The translations under genes were made by a program, and so were the position numbers. From Deltaproteobacteria bacterium (lineage in GTDB: Bacteria > Desulfobacterota > Desulfarculia > Adiutricales > Adiutricaceae), in contig JAITKA010000005.1 in NCBI GenBank assembly GCA_031278635.1, forward strand, positions 1 through 64,000: a stretch of DNA of 64,000 nt, read 5' to 3'. Positions 54,871-64,000 of the stretch are shown here, in pieces. How positions within the stretch are numbered: position 1 is the stretch's first letter; each line of letters begins with the position of its first letter. The notes under the pieces are model-generated. The model did no database searches. It worked only from the letters and a program-made list of their open reading frames with translations, and was not told the origin of the DNA.

Positions 54871-55982
54871 GGGGCGCCGCCCGCGGGGTTGGCGGGGTCC
54901 TTTCGCCCGCTCATGAAGTACAGTAGCCAGAAGGCGCCCGTGGCGAGGGCTATGGCCAACCGGGTGACGGTGTTGTCGATCAGTTGCCGAAAGCAGCCTT
55001 CCAGGATGCCGGCCACGAAGAGCATGATTATGACCCCAATCATGACCGTCGCGGCGTCGCCGCCGCTTTTGCCGAGGTTCTCGAGCCTGGAGCCCTGGCC
55101 GGGCAGGATGATCTTCTCGGCGAGGCTAAGGCCCGCCGCCCCGGCCAGGACGATGGCCGCGAGTTCCGTCACCCCGTGGATGCACAGCCAGCCCATGAAC
55201 TCTATCCCCAGTCCCTTCTCGAAGTGAAGGGCGATGATGGAGCCCATCATCAGCCCGTTGGAAATGATGAGCATGACCGTGGGGATGCCCAGGAGAAAGC
55301 CGAAACTGAAGCAAAAGATGGCCACGATGGTGTTGTGGCGGAAGAGGAAGGTGGCGAAGTGGACCAGCGCCTCTTCCAGGCCGCGCCAGCCGCCATAAAT
55401 TTTTGCGGCCAGTTGCTCCCTCGTGGCCGAGAAATCGCGGCCCATGGCTAGGTCTCTGGAAATGAAAATATCGTAATTGCCGTTATCGATAACCACGGCC
55501 ATGTAGGCGGCTAGGGTCGAGAGGAAGGTCAGGACGAAAGCAATCAGGATATGGTATTTTAGGGCGCGAACGGAGCGGGGGAGACCGGTTTTGAAAAACT
55601 TACCGGCCAGCCCCAGGATGGAGTCCCTGGGCCCATAGACGGCCAGATAGGCCCTGAGCGACAGGGCCTCAAGGTAACCCACCAGGTAGCGGTCCAGGAT
55701 GGTGCCCCTGGCCACGGCCAGCGACGAGAGCTCGGCCTGGTAAAGCAAGGGCAGGTCCATGGCTTCCTTGTCGGTCAGGGAGTCAAGGCCCTTTTTCTCG
55801 AGCTTGGAGACCAGGGCCTCGAGCCTCAGCCAGCTCCCCTCCCGGCCTTTCCTGAAGCGGGCGCTGCGGATATGCGCGTCGGGCTGGTAGCCCTGGGCCG
55901 GGCCCACGGGGCCCCCGGGGCCCATTGGTCCCGCGGGGCCCATTGGGGACGCGGTCGGCGGGGTGTATTGGTTATGGGCCAT
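54867..55982 (-). CDS. SpoIIM-like (stage II sporulation M family) membrane protein
   Basis: HNTIVAIFCFSFGFLLGIPTVMLIISNGLMMGSIIALHFEKGLGIEFMGWLCIHGVTELAAIVLAGAAGLSLA. Confidence 0.88.
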   Translation of the reverse strand: MAHNQYTPPTASPMGPAGPMGPGGPVGPAQGYQPDAHIRSARFRKGREGSWLRLEALVSKLEKKGLDSLTDKEAMDLPLLYQAELSSLAVARGTILDRYLVGYLEALSLRAYLAVYGPRDSILGLAGKFFKTGLPRSVRALKYHILIAFVLTFLSTLAAYMAVVIDNGNYDIFISRDLAMGRDFSATREQLAAKIYGGWRGLEEALVHFATFLFRHNTIVAIFCFSFGFLLGIPTVMLIISNGLMMGSIIALHFEKGLGIEFMGWLCIHGVTELAAIVLAGAAGLSLAEKIILPGQGSRLENLGKSGGDAATVMIGVIIMLFVAGILEGCFRQLIDNTVTRLAIALATGAFWLLYFMSGRKDPANPAGGAP

Positions 55983-57300
55983 CAGAGTAGGCCCCTCCGT
56001 TTTATGGCCAGGTACTTGTTCAGGATGGCCGCCGAGAGGGCCTTGGGCGGGACGTTCACGGCCTGGACGCCGAGCCTGGTCAGCCTCTCCAGGACGATGG
56101 CCCTGTCGCGGATGAAGGAATCGGCGATGACGGAGCCGGCGATGTCCAGGGCGCTCCTGGGCTCCCTGTCCCTATGGCTTTCCAGGATGGGGTCGGGCGA
56201 GCAGACGAAAATGACCGAGTGTTTCTTGGAAAGGGAATTGAGGGCCTCGATCATGAACTCGGCGGAAATGTGGTCGATGAACTCGGTGAAAAAAATAATC
56301 AGCGAGCGATGGGGGACCCTCGCCCGGAGATCGGCCATGCAGGCGGCGAAATTCGTCTCTTCGTGGCTGTAATTAAGGCCGGCGGTGAAGGCCTGGAGGC
56401 GCGAGAAGAACGAGCGCCCCTGGCCCGGTTTCAAGAAGGCGTTGAAAGTCATGGCGAAATCCGCCGCCCCGACCATGTCGCCGCTCAGGAGGCCGACCCA
56501 GGCCATGAGGAGGGCGGCCCTGACGTAATGATCGAGCTTGGGCAGGCCGTAAACGGGCTCCCGCATCAGCCTCCCGGTGTCGAAGGCCAATATGACGTGG
56601 TGGTTCCTTTCCTGCCTGAACTCCTTGGCCAAAAGCTTGTGGTGGCGGGCCGAGCGCTTCCAGTCGATGAAACGGTTATCCATGCCCTGGTAATATTCCG
56701 CCAGGGAGTCGAACTCGGTGCCCTCGCCCCTGAAAGGCTGGAGCTTCAGGCCCGGATCGGTCTCCCTCAGGAAAAACGAGAGGGCCTTCTCGTGGAGCCC
56801 CACGACCGACTGGATCGAGTCGGCGGTGAGCCCGCGCATGTCTACGGCCCTTTTGAAATAACACAGCCCGAGCGGGCCCGGCCAGCGAAGCCACAGGGTG
56901 CGGTACTCGATCCTGCCCCTCCGCCCGGGGCGCACGGAAACGGCCAGATCCAGGGACTTGCCAGGCATGGTCCCGGCGACGGCGGGGCCCGCGGCGTCGC
57001 TCAGGGGGCCGGCCAGCTCGAGGGCGGCCTCGAAGCGGGGGCCGTAGCCCAGGGCCTTTTCCGTGGCCCTGAGGCGCACGGTCACCTTGGCCTCCTGGCC
57101 GACGGGTATGGTGGCCGGGTACTCGTGATTGACCTCGATTGCCATGGTTTTGCCGAGGAGGTAATCCAGGGCCAGGAGGGCCAGGCAAGCGAGCGGGTAG
57201 ACGAGGGCCCAAAAGGGCTGGCTCCCGAAACCGGCCAAAAGCAAGGCGGCCAGGGGCACCGAGACGGCGAACAGCCAGGCCAGCCTGACGGTGGGGCGGG

Positions 57301-57304
<4 letters not shown>
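55982..57304 (-). CDS. DUF58 domain protein
   Basis: RPFRGEGTEFDSLAEYYQGMDNRFIDWKRSARHHKLLAKEFRQERNHHVILAFDTGRLM. Confidence 0.93.
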
Positions 57305-58257
<953 letters not shown>

Positions 58258-59514
58258 TTTCCAGCTCCTTGCGGAATTTATAAAGTTTGGCCGCGCGGTC
58301 GAGCATGGCTTGCCCGGAATTGCCGGCCCTGGCCTTGGCGCCCATGGCCTTTAGGGAAGAGAGGCCGGGGCTCACGCCCTTGGCCCTGGCCGCCCGGTCA
58401 AGCCAGCGCGTCAAGTCGTCGTCGGGGAGAGCCGGGGCGTGGAGGGCCTTTCCGGCCCACTGGACGGTCATCCTCCGGTAGGCCTCCAGGACCGCCGGCA
58501 GCAAATTGGGCCTGGCCATTAACCTGGAGCTATTTTCTATCAGTTTCGACTTGCCGAAAGCGACCCCCTGGGGGACGGGGACCGCGCCCCCGAAACGTTT
58601 GCCGAGGGCGGCGGCGAAAATGATGGCCGAGCAAACGATCAGGATGGTCACGATTATCAAGGGATACTCGAGAAGCGGCCCGAAAACGGGGGAGCCCGAG
58701 AAATCGCCCTGGGGGTTGCCGGTCAAGGCCTCGAAAAAGGCCACCCGGTCGGACAGGCGCTCCCGCCCGACGACGTAGCCGATCAGGCCCAGGGTGAAGG
58801 CGGCGTTCTCGCCCTGGCCAAGGCCCATGTTGTTGGCCACGTCCGGATCGGAGACGGCGTAAACGACCATTTTTGCCGTCTCGAAGCGCCCGACCAGGAT
58901 GCCCCCGGGCGCCCAGACGATGGGCTCCACGCCCAGGCCGTCGTTGGCGCACCAGAGCTGGATTTCCCCCTGGCCCGCCGGTGCCGGGCCATCGAAGGCC
59001 AACGAAAACCCCTCGGGCCCTGGCCAGGGGACCCTTTCGACCACCGGGACCATGGTCCGTTCCATCATGAGCGAGATGGCCCATTCCGGTAACGACTTGT
59101 CCGCAAGGCTCTCCTCGGCCACCCAACCGGCCACGTCCGGGTGGCTCGAGTAACCCCACTTGTTGGCGAAAACCAAGGCCGTTAGCTTCCCGCCGGAGTG
59201 GCGCTCGTTGGCCTTATCGTAGATGATGGCGGAGATGCCGTTGACCACAAGCGTCAGCTCGCCGACCTGGCCGTGATCGGAAGTCCGCCCCAAGCGCCTG
59301 ACGCCCTGGTCCCCGTTTGCACCCAACATATCGTACAGTCCTGCGAAACCCACGGCAGATGGCGATAAAATAGTGTCCTTCGGGGCATATTTTGAGATGC
59401 CGTTTTTGGGTTTAAGTTGCGGCACCACGAGAAATATCAAAACCAGGCCGACGGCGATGGTCGCGACCAGGATAAGGACGCCGATAAAAGTCGGATCGTA
59501 TTTTTTCCGCTCGC

Positions 59515-59632
59515 TCAAAGGCTTTCCCAAAAATAAACGGCTGGCCCTGGGGCTTGGTTGTGGCCCCCCACGCCCAAAGGCTTTCCCGGAGATAAACGGC
59601 TGGCCTAGGGTTTGGTTGTGGCCCCGGACAAG
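59515..59632. repeat. 59-bp tandem duplication at the DUF4129/DUF4350 gene junction
   Basis: caaaggctttcccaaaaataaacggctggccctggggcttggttgtggccccc then cccaaaggctttcccggagataaacggctggcctagggtttggttgtggcccc; offset 59 bp. Confidence 0.85.
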
Positions 59633-60330
59633 ATGGCCAGGAAGCCGTCGAAGGTATCCCTCAGGCCGCGGTACTGGTCCATGTCGGGCCTGAGCCCCCC
59701 AAACCACGTGGGCTCGACGGCCCCGACGATTTGGCCCAGGGATTGGGTGGCGGCGGGGGCCAGGTTGAGGGAATCGACTATCTCCCGGCTGGTGAAGGAG
59801 CTGGGGAGGGCGACGTTGGCCCGTTTTTTTAACTCCTCGATGGTCTCCAGCAAAAGGAGGTGCATGGCCTCGACTATGCGCCCCTGGCCGGCCAGGTCGT
59901 CGGCCTTCAGTCCCGTGTCGATCAGCGCCTTGGTGTCGATGTCGCCATCGGCCGCCTTTACCCCCGGGTCTTTCTTTGGCGCGGCTTTTATCGCCCCCAC
60001 TATGGCCTTGAAGAGCAAATAAAGGAGGATGACGGCCGTGGCCACGGCCATGACGATGAAGGGCTCCCTGGGGATTTTGGCCAAGAAACGTTGACGGGGC
60101 GGGGCCGGGCCCCCTTTCTCGGTCTGGAGGTTATACCGCTTGACCGAGCGCCGGAAGGTCTCGCCGGCCTTGGACGCGTCGGCCCAGGCCGGCGGCGCCG
60201 AAGGCTCCCCCGGAGCCGCCTGGGCCCAAAGGGCCCCCGGGGCCAAAAGCAGGCAGGCCAAAACGAGGGCGGCCCCCGCCCGGGCGGGGGTTTTGAAAAA
60301 ACCCGAAAGGTTGGAGGGCTCGTGGGCCAT
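59605..60330 (-). CDS. DUF4129-like membrane protein
   Basis: Signal peptide, TM, C-terminal LLLLETIEELKKRANVALPSSFTSREIVDSLNL; context with MoxR/DUF58. Confidence 0.75.
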   Translation of the reverse strand: MAHEPSNLSGFFKTPARAGAALVLACLLLAPGALWAQAAPGEPSAPPAWADASKAGETFRRSVKRYNLQTEKGGPAPPRQRFLAKIPREPFIVMAVATAVILLYLLFKAIVGAIKAAPKKDPGVKAADGDIDTKALIDTGLKADDLAGQGRIVEAMHLLLLETIEELKKRANVALPSSFTSREIVDSLNLAPAATQSLGQIVGAVEPTWFGGLRPDMDQYRGLRDTFDGFLAILSGATTKP

Positions 60331-60451
60331 GTTCCCGCGTTGAGTAAAAATGTAAGGGGCGAAAGGGTTTTTGGCGCGATAACCGTGTGATTGCTGGGAT
60401 GATTCTAGCCCAGAGGGGTGGGCTTGTCAAATAGGCCGGTGGGGTCGGTCA

Positions 60452-62317
60452 TTAGGAGGGGAGGCTTGGGTCGGGCTCGGTGAGGTTCAGGCTTTCCTCG
60501 TAGCGGGGGATGATCTCGGAGGGGGGGCCGGAGGCGACGATGCGGCCGGCGTCCATCCAGTGGATTATGTCGCAGTCGAGCACGGTGGTCAGGCGGTGGG
60601 CGATGACTATGGTGGTCATCTGGCCCTTGACGTTGTGGATGGTGTTCCGGATGGCGTTTTCGTTGGCCTGGTCAAGGGCGCTTGTGGCCTCATCGAAGAT
60701 GATGACCTCGGGCTTGGCGAAGAGGGCCCTGGCTATGGCCACCCGCTGGGCCTCGCCCCCGGAGAGCGAGCGGCCGGAGGATCCGGCCAGCTCGATATCG
60801 AGGTTTTTGGGGTCCCTGACGACGAAATCAAGGGCGGCCAGCTTGCAGGCGGCCAGGACCTTGCCGCGGTCGTAATCCCGGCCCCATTCGCTGAAGGCCA
60901 CGTTGTCGGCGAGGGTCCCCTCCATGAGCAGGGGGTTTTGGGGGACGTAGCCGAGCTTGAGGAGATAGGCCGCCCGGGCCGAGGGGGTCGGTTCCTTTCC
61001 GTCGATCTCGAATATGCCCCCCGTGGGGGAGACCAGGCCCGAGAGGAGGAGGGCCAGGGTGCTTTTCCCCGCCCCGGAGGGCCCTATGAGGCCGACGTTT
61101 TGGCCCTTCCCGATGGTGATGCTGACGTTTTTCAGGATGAGGTCCTGGGTGTCCGGGTAGTGGAAGTAGGCCTTTTTCAGGGTCAGGGTCTCCCGGAACT
61201 CGAAATCCGGGTCCGGCTCGGGCAGGGGCTCGGGATCCTCTTTGGCGAAGCCCTCCAGGAGATCCAGGCACAGCATGCCCCTCTGCCTGTTGCCCCGGAT
61301 GGCCACGCTGTAGGCGAGGCTCCTCGTGACTATCGGGAGTATCCTCCAGGCGGTGAGCATCAGTATCGAGGCGGCGGCGACTATCTCCTCCATGGGGATG
61401 TGCCGCGAGAGCATGTAGATAACCAGGCCGCCTATGGTACAAAAACCCACGCATTCCATGATTATCGAGGGTATGTAGGTACTAAAGGTGACAAAGATCC
61501 TAGCTTTAAGGCCTTTGTTTATGGCATGTTCCATTTTCTGGATGGCCATATCCTGCTGGTGGTAGGTGATTATCTCCCTGACGCCTTTGGTCATGGCCAG
61601 CATGACCATGTTTTCCTCCACCGAGGTCTCGGTGTGGATTTTCCCGGCCCTGTCGAGGTGGTTTTTGATGGAGGTATAGAGGGCCAGGCTCGAGACGGAG
61701 AAGCAGACCACGACCACCAGGGTAAGCTTGGGCTGGGCGATGAACAGGCTGACGAAAAGGAACAGGCAGCAGATGATGTTGGTGTATAGCGATAAAAGCT
61801 GCACCGTTAGGCTGGCTAGGGCATCCCTTAGGAGTATTTTATGGACTATGCCCGAGCTCTCGGCGGATATATGCCAGTAATATGACTTACTCAGGAAGCG
61901 TTTTATGGTCTCCCTGGCTGCGTAATTTGCGACTTTCTCGGAATATGACGTGGTGGAGTGACTGGTAATGGCCGACAAAACGCTCTTGAGGCAGACGAAA
62001 AGGATCATGAAGGAGCTGGTGAAACCGACCATCCTCCTCGGGGTGGAGACGTAATCGCCCAGGGGCGGGACCAAATCGAGAAAGGCCCGGACCAGGAAAT
62101 GGTTCATGGCCGCCTCGGGCGAGGCCACGCTGATGGCGAAAAGGGAGAGGACCAGAAGGGTGAGCGTCTCGGTCATGGCCGAGGTCACCTGGAGGAAAAA
62201 GACGAACCAGTAGGAGAATTTAAGGCGCCTGGGCAAGACCCGGTAGATGCGCAGGCTGTCGCTGACGATGAAGTCCCAGAACATGCCGGGCAACTTATGC
62301 GGCCAGACGAATTTCAT
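60452..62317 (-). CDS. ABC transporter, fused permease/ATPase (exporter type)
   Basis: Six-TM domain plus GLIGPSGAGKSTLALLLSG Walker A, LSGGEAQRVAIARALFAKPEVIIFDEATSALD. Confidence 0.94.
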   Translation of the reverse strand: MKFVWPHKLPGMFWDFIVSDSLRIYRVLPRRLKFSYWFVFFLQVTSAMTETLTLLVLSLFAISVASPEAAMNHFLVRAFLDLVPPLGDYVSTPRRMVGFTSSFMILFVCLKSVLSAITSHSTTSYSEKVANYAARETIKRFLSKSYYWHISAESSGIVHKILLRDALASLTVQLLSLYTNIICCLFLFVSLFIAQPKLTLVVVVCFSVSSLALYTSIKNHLDRAGKIHTETSVEENMVMLAMTKGVREIITYHQQDMAIQKMEHAINKGLKARIFVTFSTYIPSIIMECVGFCTIGGLVIYMLSRHIPMEEIVAAASILMLTAWRILPIVTRSLAYSVAIRGNRQRGMLCLDLLEGFAKEDPEPLPEPDPDFEFRETLTLKKAYFHYPDTQDLILKNVSITIGKGQNVGLIGPSGAGKSTLALLLSGLVSPTGGIFEIDGKEPTPSARAAYLLKLGYVPQNPLLMEGTLADNVAFSEWGRDYDRGKVLAACKLAALDFVVRDPKNLDIELAGSSGRSLSGGEAQRVAIARALFAKPEVIIFDEATSALDQANENAIRNTIHNVKGQMTTIVIAHRLTTVLDCDIIHWMDAGRIVASGPPSEIIPRYEESLNLTEPDPSLPS

Positions 62318-63219
62318 CTCTTACCCTTGGCCCTTGGCCGCTGGCCCCGGCCCTTTTTCGGGCCGGCGGGCCCCGGCCCGGCCGGCTTGCGAGGCTCCCG
62401 GCCCTGGACCGGGAGATCCCGGACCGGGCGCTTGAGGCAATAAGCCAGAAGGATTACGCCGATGGCCAGCATCGGGAGCGACAGGATCTGGCCGCGGCTA
62501 AGGAAAAGCTGGTCGTTCGCTCCCTGGCGCTCCTTTATGAACTCCACCAGGAAGCGCCCCAGGAAATAGAGGATCAAAAACAGGGCCGAGAGGACCCCGC
62601 GGGGCCGGTTTTGGCGGCCCAGGAGGCGGTCGGCCGCCCCCAGGGCGGCCAGGACGAAAAGGCCCATGGCGAACTCGACCAGCTGGCTGGGGTAGCGGGG
62701 CGGGCAGAGCTCGGGCGGCAGCTGCTCGTAGACGGGGAACCTGACCCCGAACGGGCCGTCGGTTACCCGGCCCACGATCTCGGAGTTGAAAAAATTGCCC
62801 AGCCTGACCATGGCCGCCCCCAGGGCGGCGGAAAAGGAGAAGCGGTCGGTCACGGCCAAAACGGGCAGCCGGTGCCTTTTGGCGTACCAGATAAGGGCCA
62901 GCGCAAGGCCGATGGTCGCCCCGTGACTGGCGAGGCCCCCCTCCCAGACCCTGAACAGCCAGGCGGGGTCCCTAAGCAGCCGGTCTATATTATAAAAGAG
63001 GACGTGCCCCAGGCGGGCCCCAAGGATAAGCCCGACGAAGCCCGGCAGGATGATGTCGTAGGCGTCGTCGGCGGTCCCCCCGGCCCGTCTCGTCTGGCGG
63101 TAAAAGAGGACGAAGCCCCCCAAAAAGACCAGGGAAAATATGAGGCCGTAATAGCGGACGGCAAGCCCCGTCCCAGGGACCTGAAACAATACCGGATCGA
63201 TGTCCCAAACGAGAGCCAT
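62314..63219 (-). CDS. lgt: Prolipoprotein diacylglyceryl transferase
   Basis: VRYYGLIFSLVFLGGFVLF; VWEGGLASHGATIGLALAL; GAAMVRLGNFFNSEIVGRVTDGPFGVRFP; YPSQLVEFAMGL; GRFLVEFIKERQ. Confidence 0.94.
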   Translation of the reverse strand: MALVWDIDPVLFQVPGTGLAVRYYGLIFSLVFLGGFVLFYRQTRRAGGTADDAYDIILPGFVGLILGARLGHVLFYNIDRLLRDPAWLFRVWEGGLASHGATIGLALALIWYAKRHRLPVLAVTDRFSFSAALGAAMVRLGNFFNSEIVGRVTDGPFGVRFPVYEQLPPELCPPRYPSQLVEFAMGLFVLAALGAADRLLGRQNRPRGVLSALFLILYFLGRFLVEFIKERQGANDQLFLSRGQILSLPMLAIGVILLAYCLKRPVRDLPVQGREPRKPAGPGPAGPKKGRGQRPRAKGKR

Positions 63220-63273
63220 GGCGCGAGTCCGCTAACCTCCCCAAAAACCCAAATAAGCCTGGGTAAAAACGCG

Positions 63274-63363
63274 AATGATGTGGGGCTATGCCCCCGTGGC
63301 CGGGCCGGCCGCCCCGAAAATGATGTGGGGCTATGCCCCCGTGGACGGGCCGGCCGCCCCGAA
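63274..63363. repeat. 45-bp tandem repeat, two copies, upstream of lgt
   Basis: AATGATGTGGGGCTATGCCCCCGTGGMCGGGCCGGCCGCCCCGA repeated with offset 45. Confidence 0.9.
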
Positions 63364-63410
63364 ATGGTCACACGGAACGGCCCCCTGATCAAAAACGGGC
63401 CGGGCTAAGA

Positions 63411-63445
63411 AAAAATCCAGGGCCCTTGCGGGACCCTGGATTTTT
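63411..63445 (-). terminator. Terminator downstream of the ompA-like gene
   Basis: AAAAATCCAGGGcccttgcgggACCCTGGATTTTT. Confidence 0.9.
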
Positions 63446-63497
63446 CAAGGGTTATCCACGGGGCCCCGGGGGGACCCCTTTGGGAAAACGCGGTCGA

Positions 63498-64000
63498 TTA
63501 CTGGACGTCGGATCCGGTGAAGACGCCAACCACGCGGCGGTTTTCGGCCCGGCCGGCGGCGGTGTCGTTATCGGCGACCGGCCTGGACTCGCCATAGCCA
63601 ACCGAGGTGACCTTGCCGGGGCTGACGCCGAAGTTGGAGACCAGGACGTTGCGGACGGCGTTCGCCCGGCGCTCCGAGAGCCTCTGGTTGTAATCGTCGT
63701 TACCGATGCTGTCGGTGTGGCCCTCGACCACGGCGGTGGAGCCGGGATGGGCGTTCAGGAAGTCGGCGACTTTCTTGACCTCGGGCAGGTAAGCCTTCTT
63801 GACGACGGCCCTGTCGAAGTCAAACTTGATATCCATGCGGATGGTCACGGTGATGGGGCAGCCATCGGCGTCGACCCTGTAGCCGGCGGGGGTCCCGGGG
63901 CACTTGTCGTAGGGATCGCAGACGCCGTCGCCGTCCTCATCGCGGCAAACGGGATTGGCGCCAACCTGGAAGGTCAGACCGGCGGTGATGGCCGGGGCGT
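63498..64000 (-). CDS. OmpA-family peptidoglycan-associated outer-membrane protein (5' end beyond window)
   Basis: Frame continues past the listed ATG to the edge: ...CRDEDGDGVCDPYDKCPGTPAGYRVDADGCPITVTIRMDIKFDFDRAVVKKAYLPEVKKVADFLNAHPGSTAVVEGHTDSIGNDDYNQRLSERRANAV. Confidence 0.93.
   Translation of the reverse strand, partial: APAITAGLTFQVGANPVCRDEDGDGVCDPYDKCPGTPAGYRVDADGCPITVTIRMDIKFDFDRAVVKKAYLPEVKKVADFLNAHPGSTAVVEGHTDSIGNDDYNQRLSERRANAVRNVLVSNFGVSPGKVTSVGYGESRPVADNDTAAGRAENRRVVGVFTGSDVQ

Noticed and set aside
60560-61789. 409-aa plus-strand ORF antisense to the ABC transporter
   Set aside because: Gly/Asp/His-rich reverse frame of a clear ABC transporter; spurious

Overview
The window is 64 kb of bacterial chromosome. 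Dense GC-rich protein-coding blocks are separated by long AT-rich intergenic stretches. Gene content (Csd4/M99-like carboxypeptidase, HD-GYP regulator, OmpA with TSP3-like repeats, fermentative acyl-phosphate enzymes) would fit a Gram-negative anaerobe, possibly Desulfobacterota-like, but taxonomy is inference only. Main blocks: (1) a Sel1-repeat protein and a 3137-aa S8-protease autotransporter with an unusual Glu at the expected catalytic Asp position; (2) two redox loci (DUF4405, flavodoxin, SUMF1-like, CMD-cupin; and cyclophilin-like, SDR, acetyltransferase, divergent LysR); (3) tRNA-Glu and tRNA-Lys; (4) a large unknown acidic protein with six 45-aa tandem repeats; (5) radical SAM and MtaB; (6) a four-gene cell-envelope operon pairing Csd4/Pgp1-like M99 and Csd6/Pgp2-like YkuD-NTF2 proteins; (7) a 2.4-kb repeat-rich intergenic region with a GC-rich, hairpin-rich island and a 260-bp tandem duplication, leading into an acylating ALDH / Ptb / Buk / MFS / Fe-ADH / AraC / MFS cluster with a convergent DUF1537 kinase; (8) an HD-GYP response regulator and a hybrid histidine kinase; (9) cmk; (10) an RDD-SpoIIM-DUF58-MoxR-DUF4350-DUF4129 operon; (11) an ABC exporter, lgt and a partial OmpA protein. 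The best candidate for something undescribed is the ALDH-Ptb-Buk-Fe-ADH cluster with its duplicated promoter region, possibly an organosulfonate/aldehyde dismutation or acid-reduction route. Next are the repeat protein at 17.5-21.2 kb and the candidate structured RNA near 31.3 kb. All family calls were made by eye from protein motifs; no searches were run.
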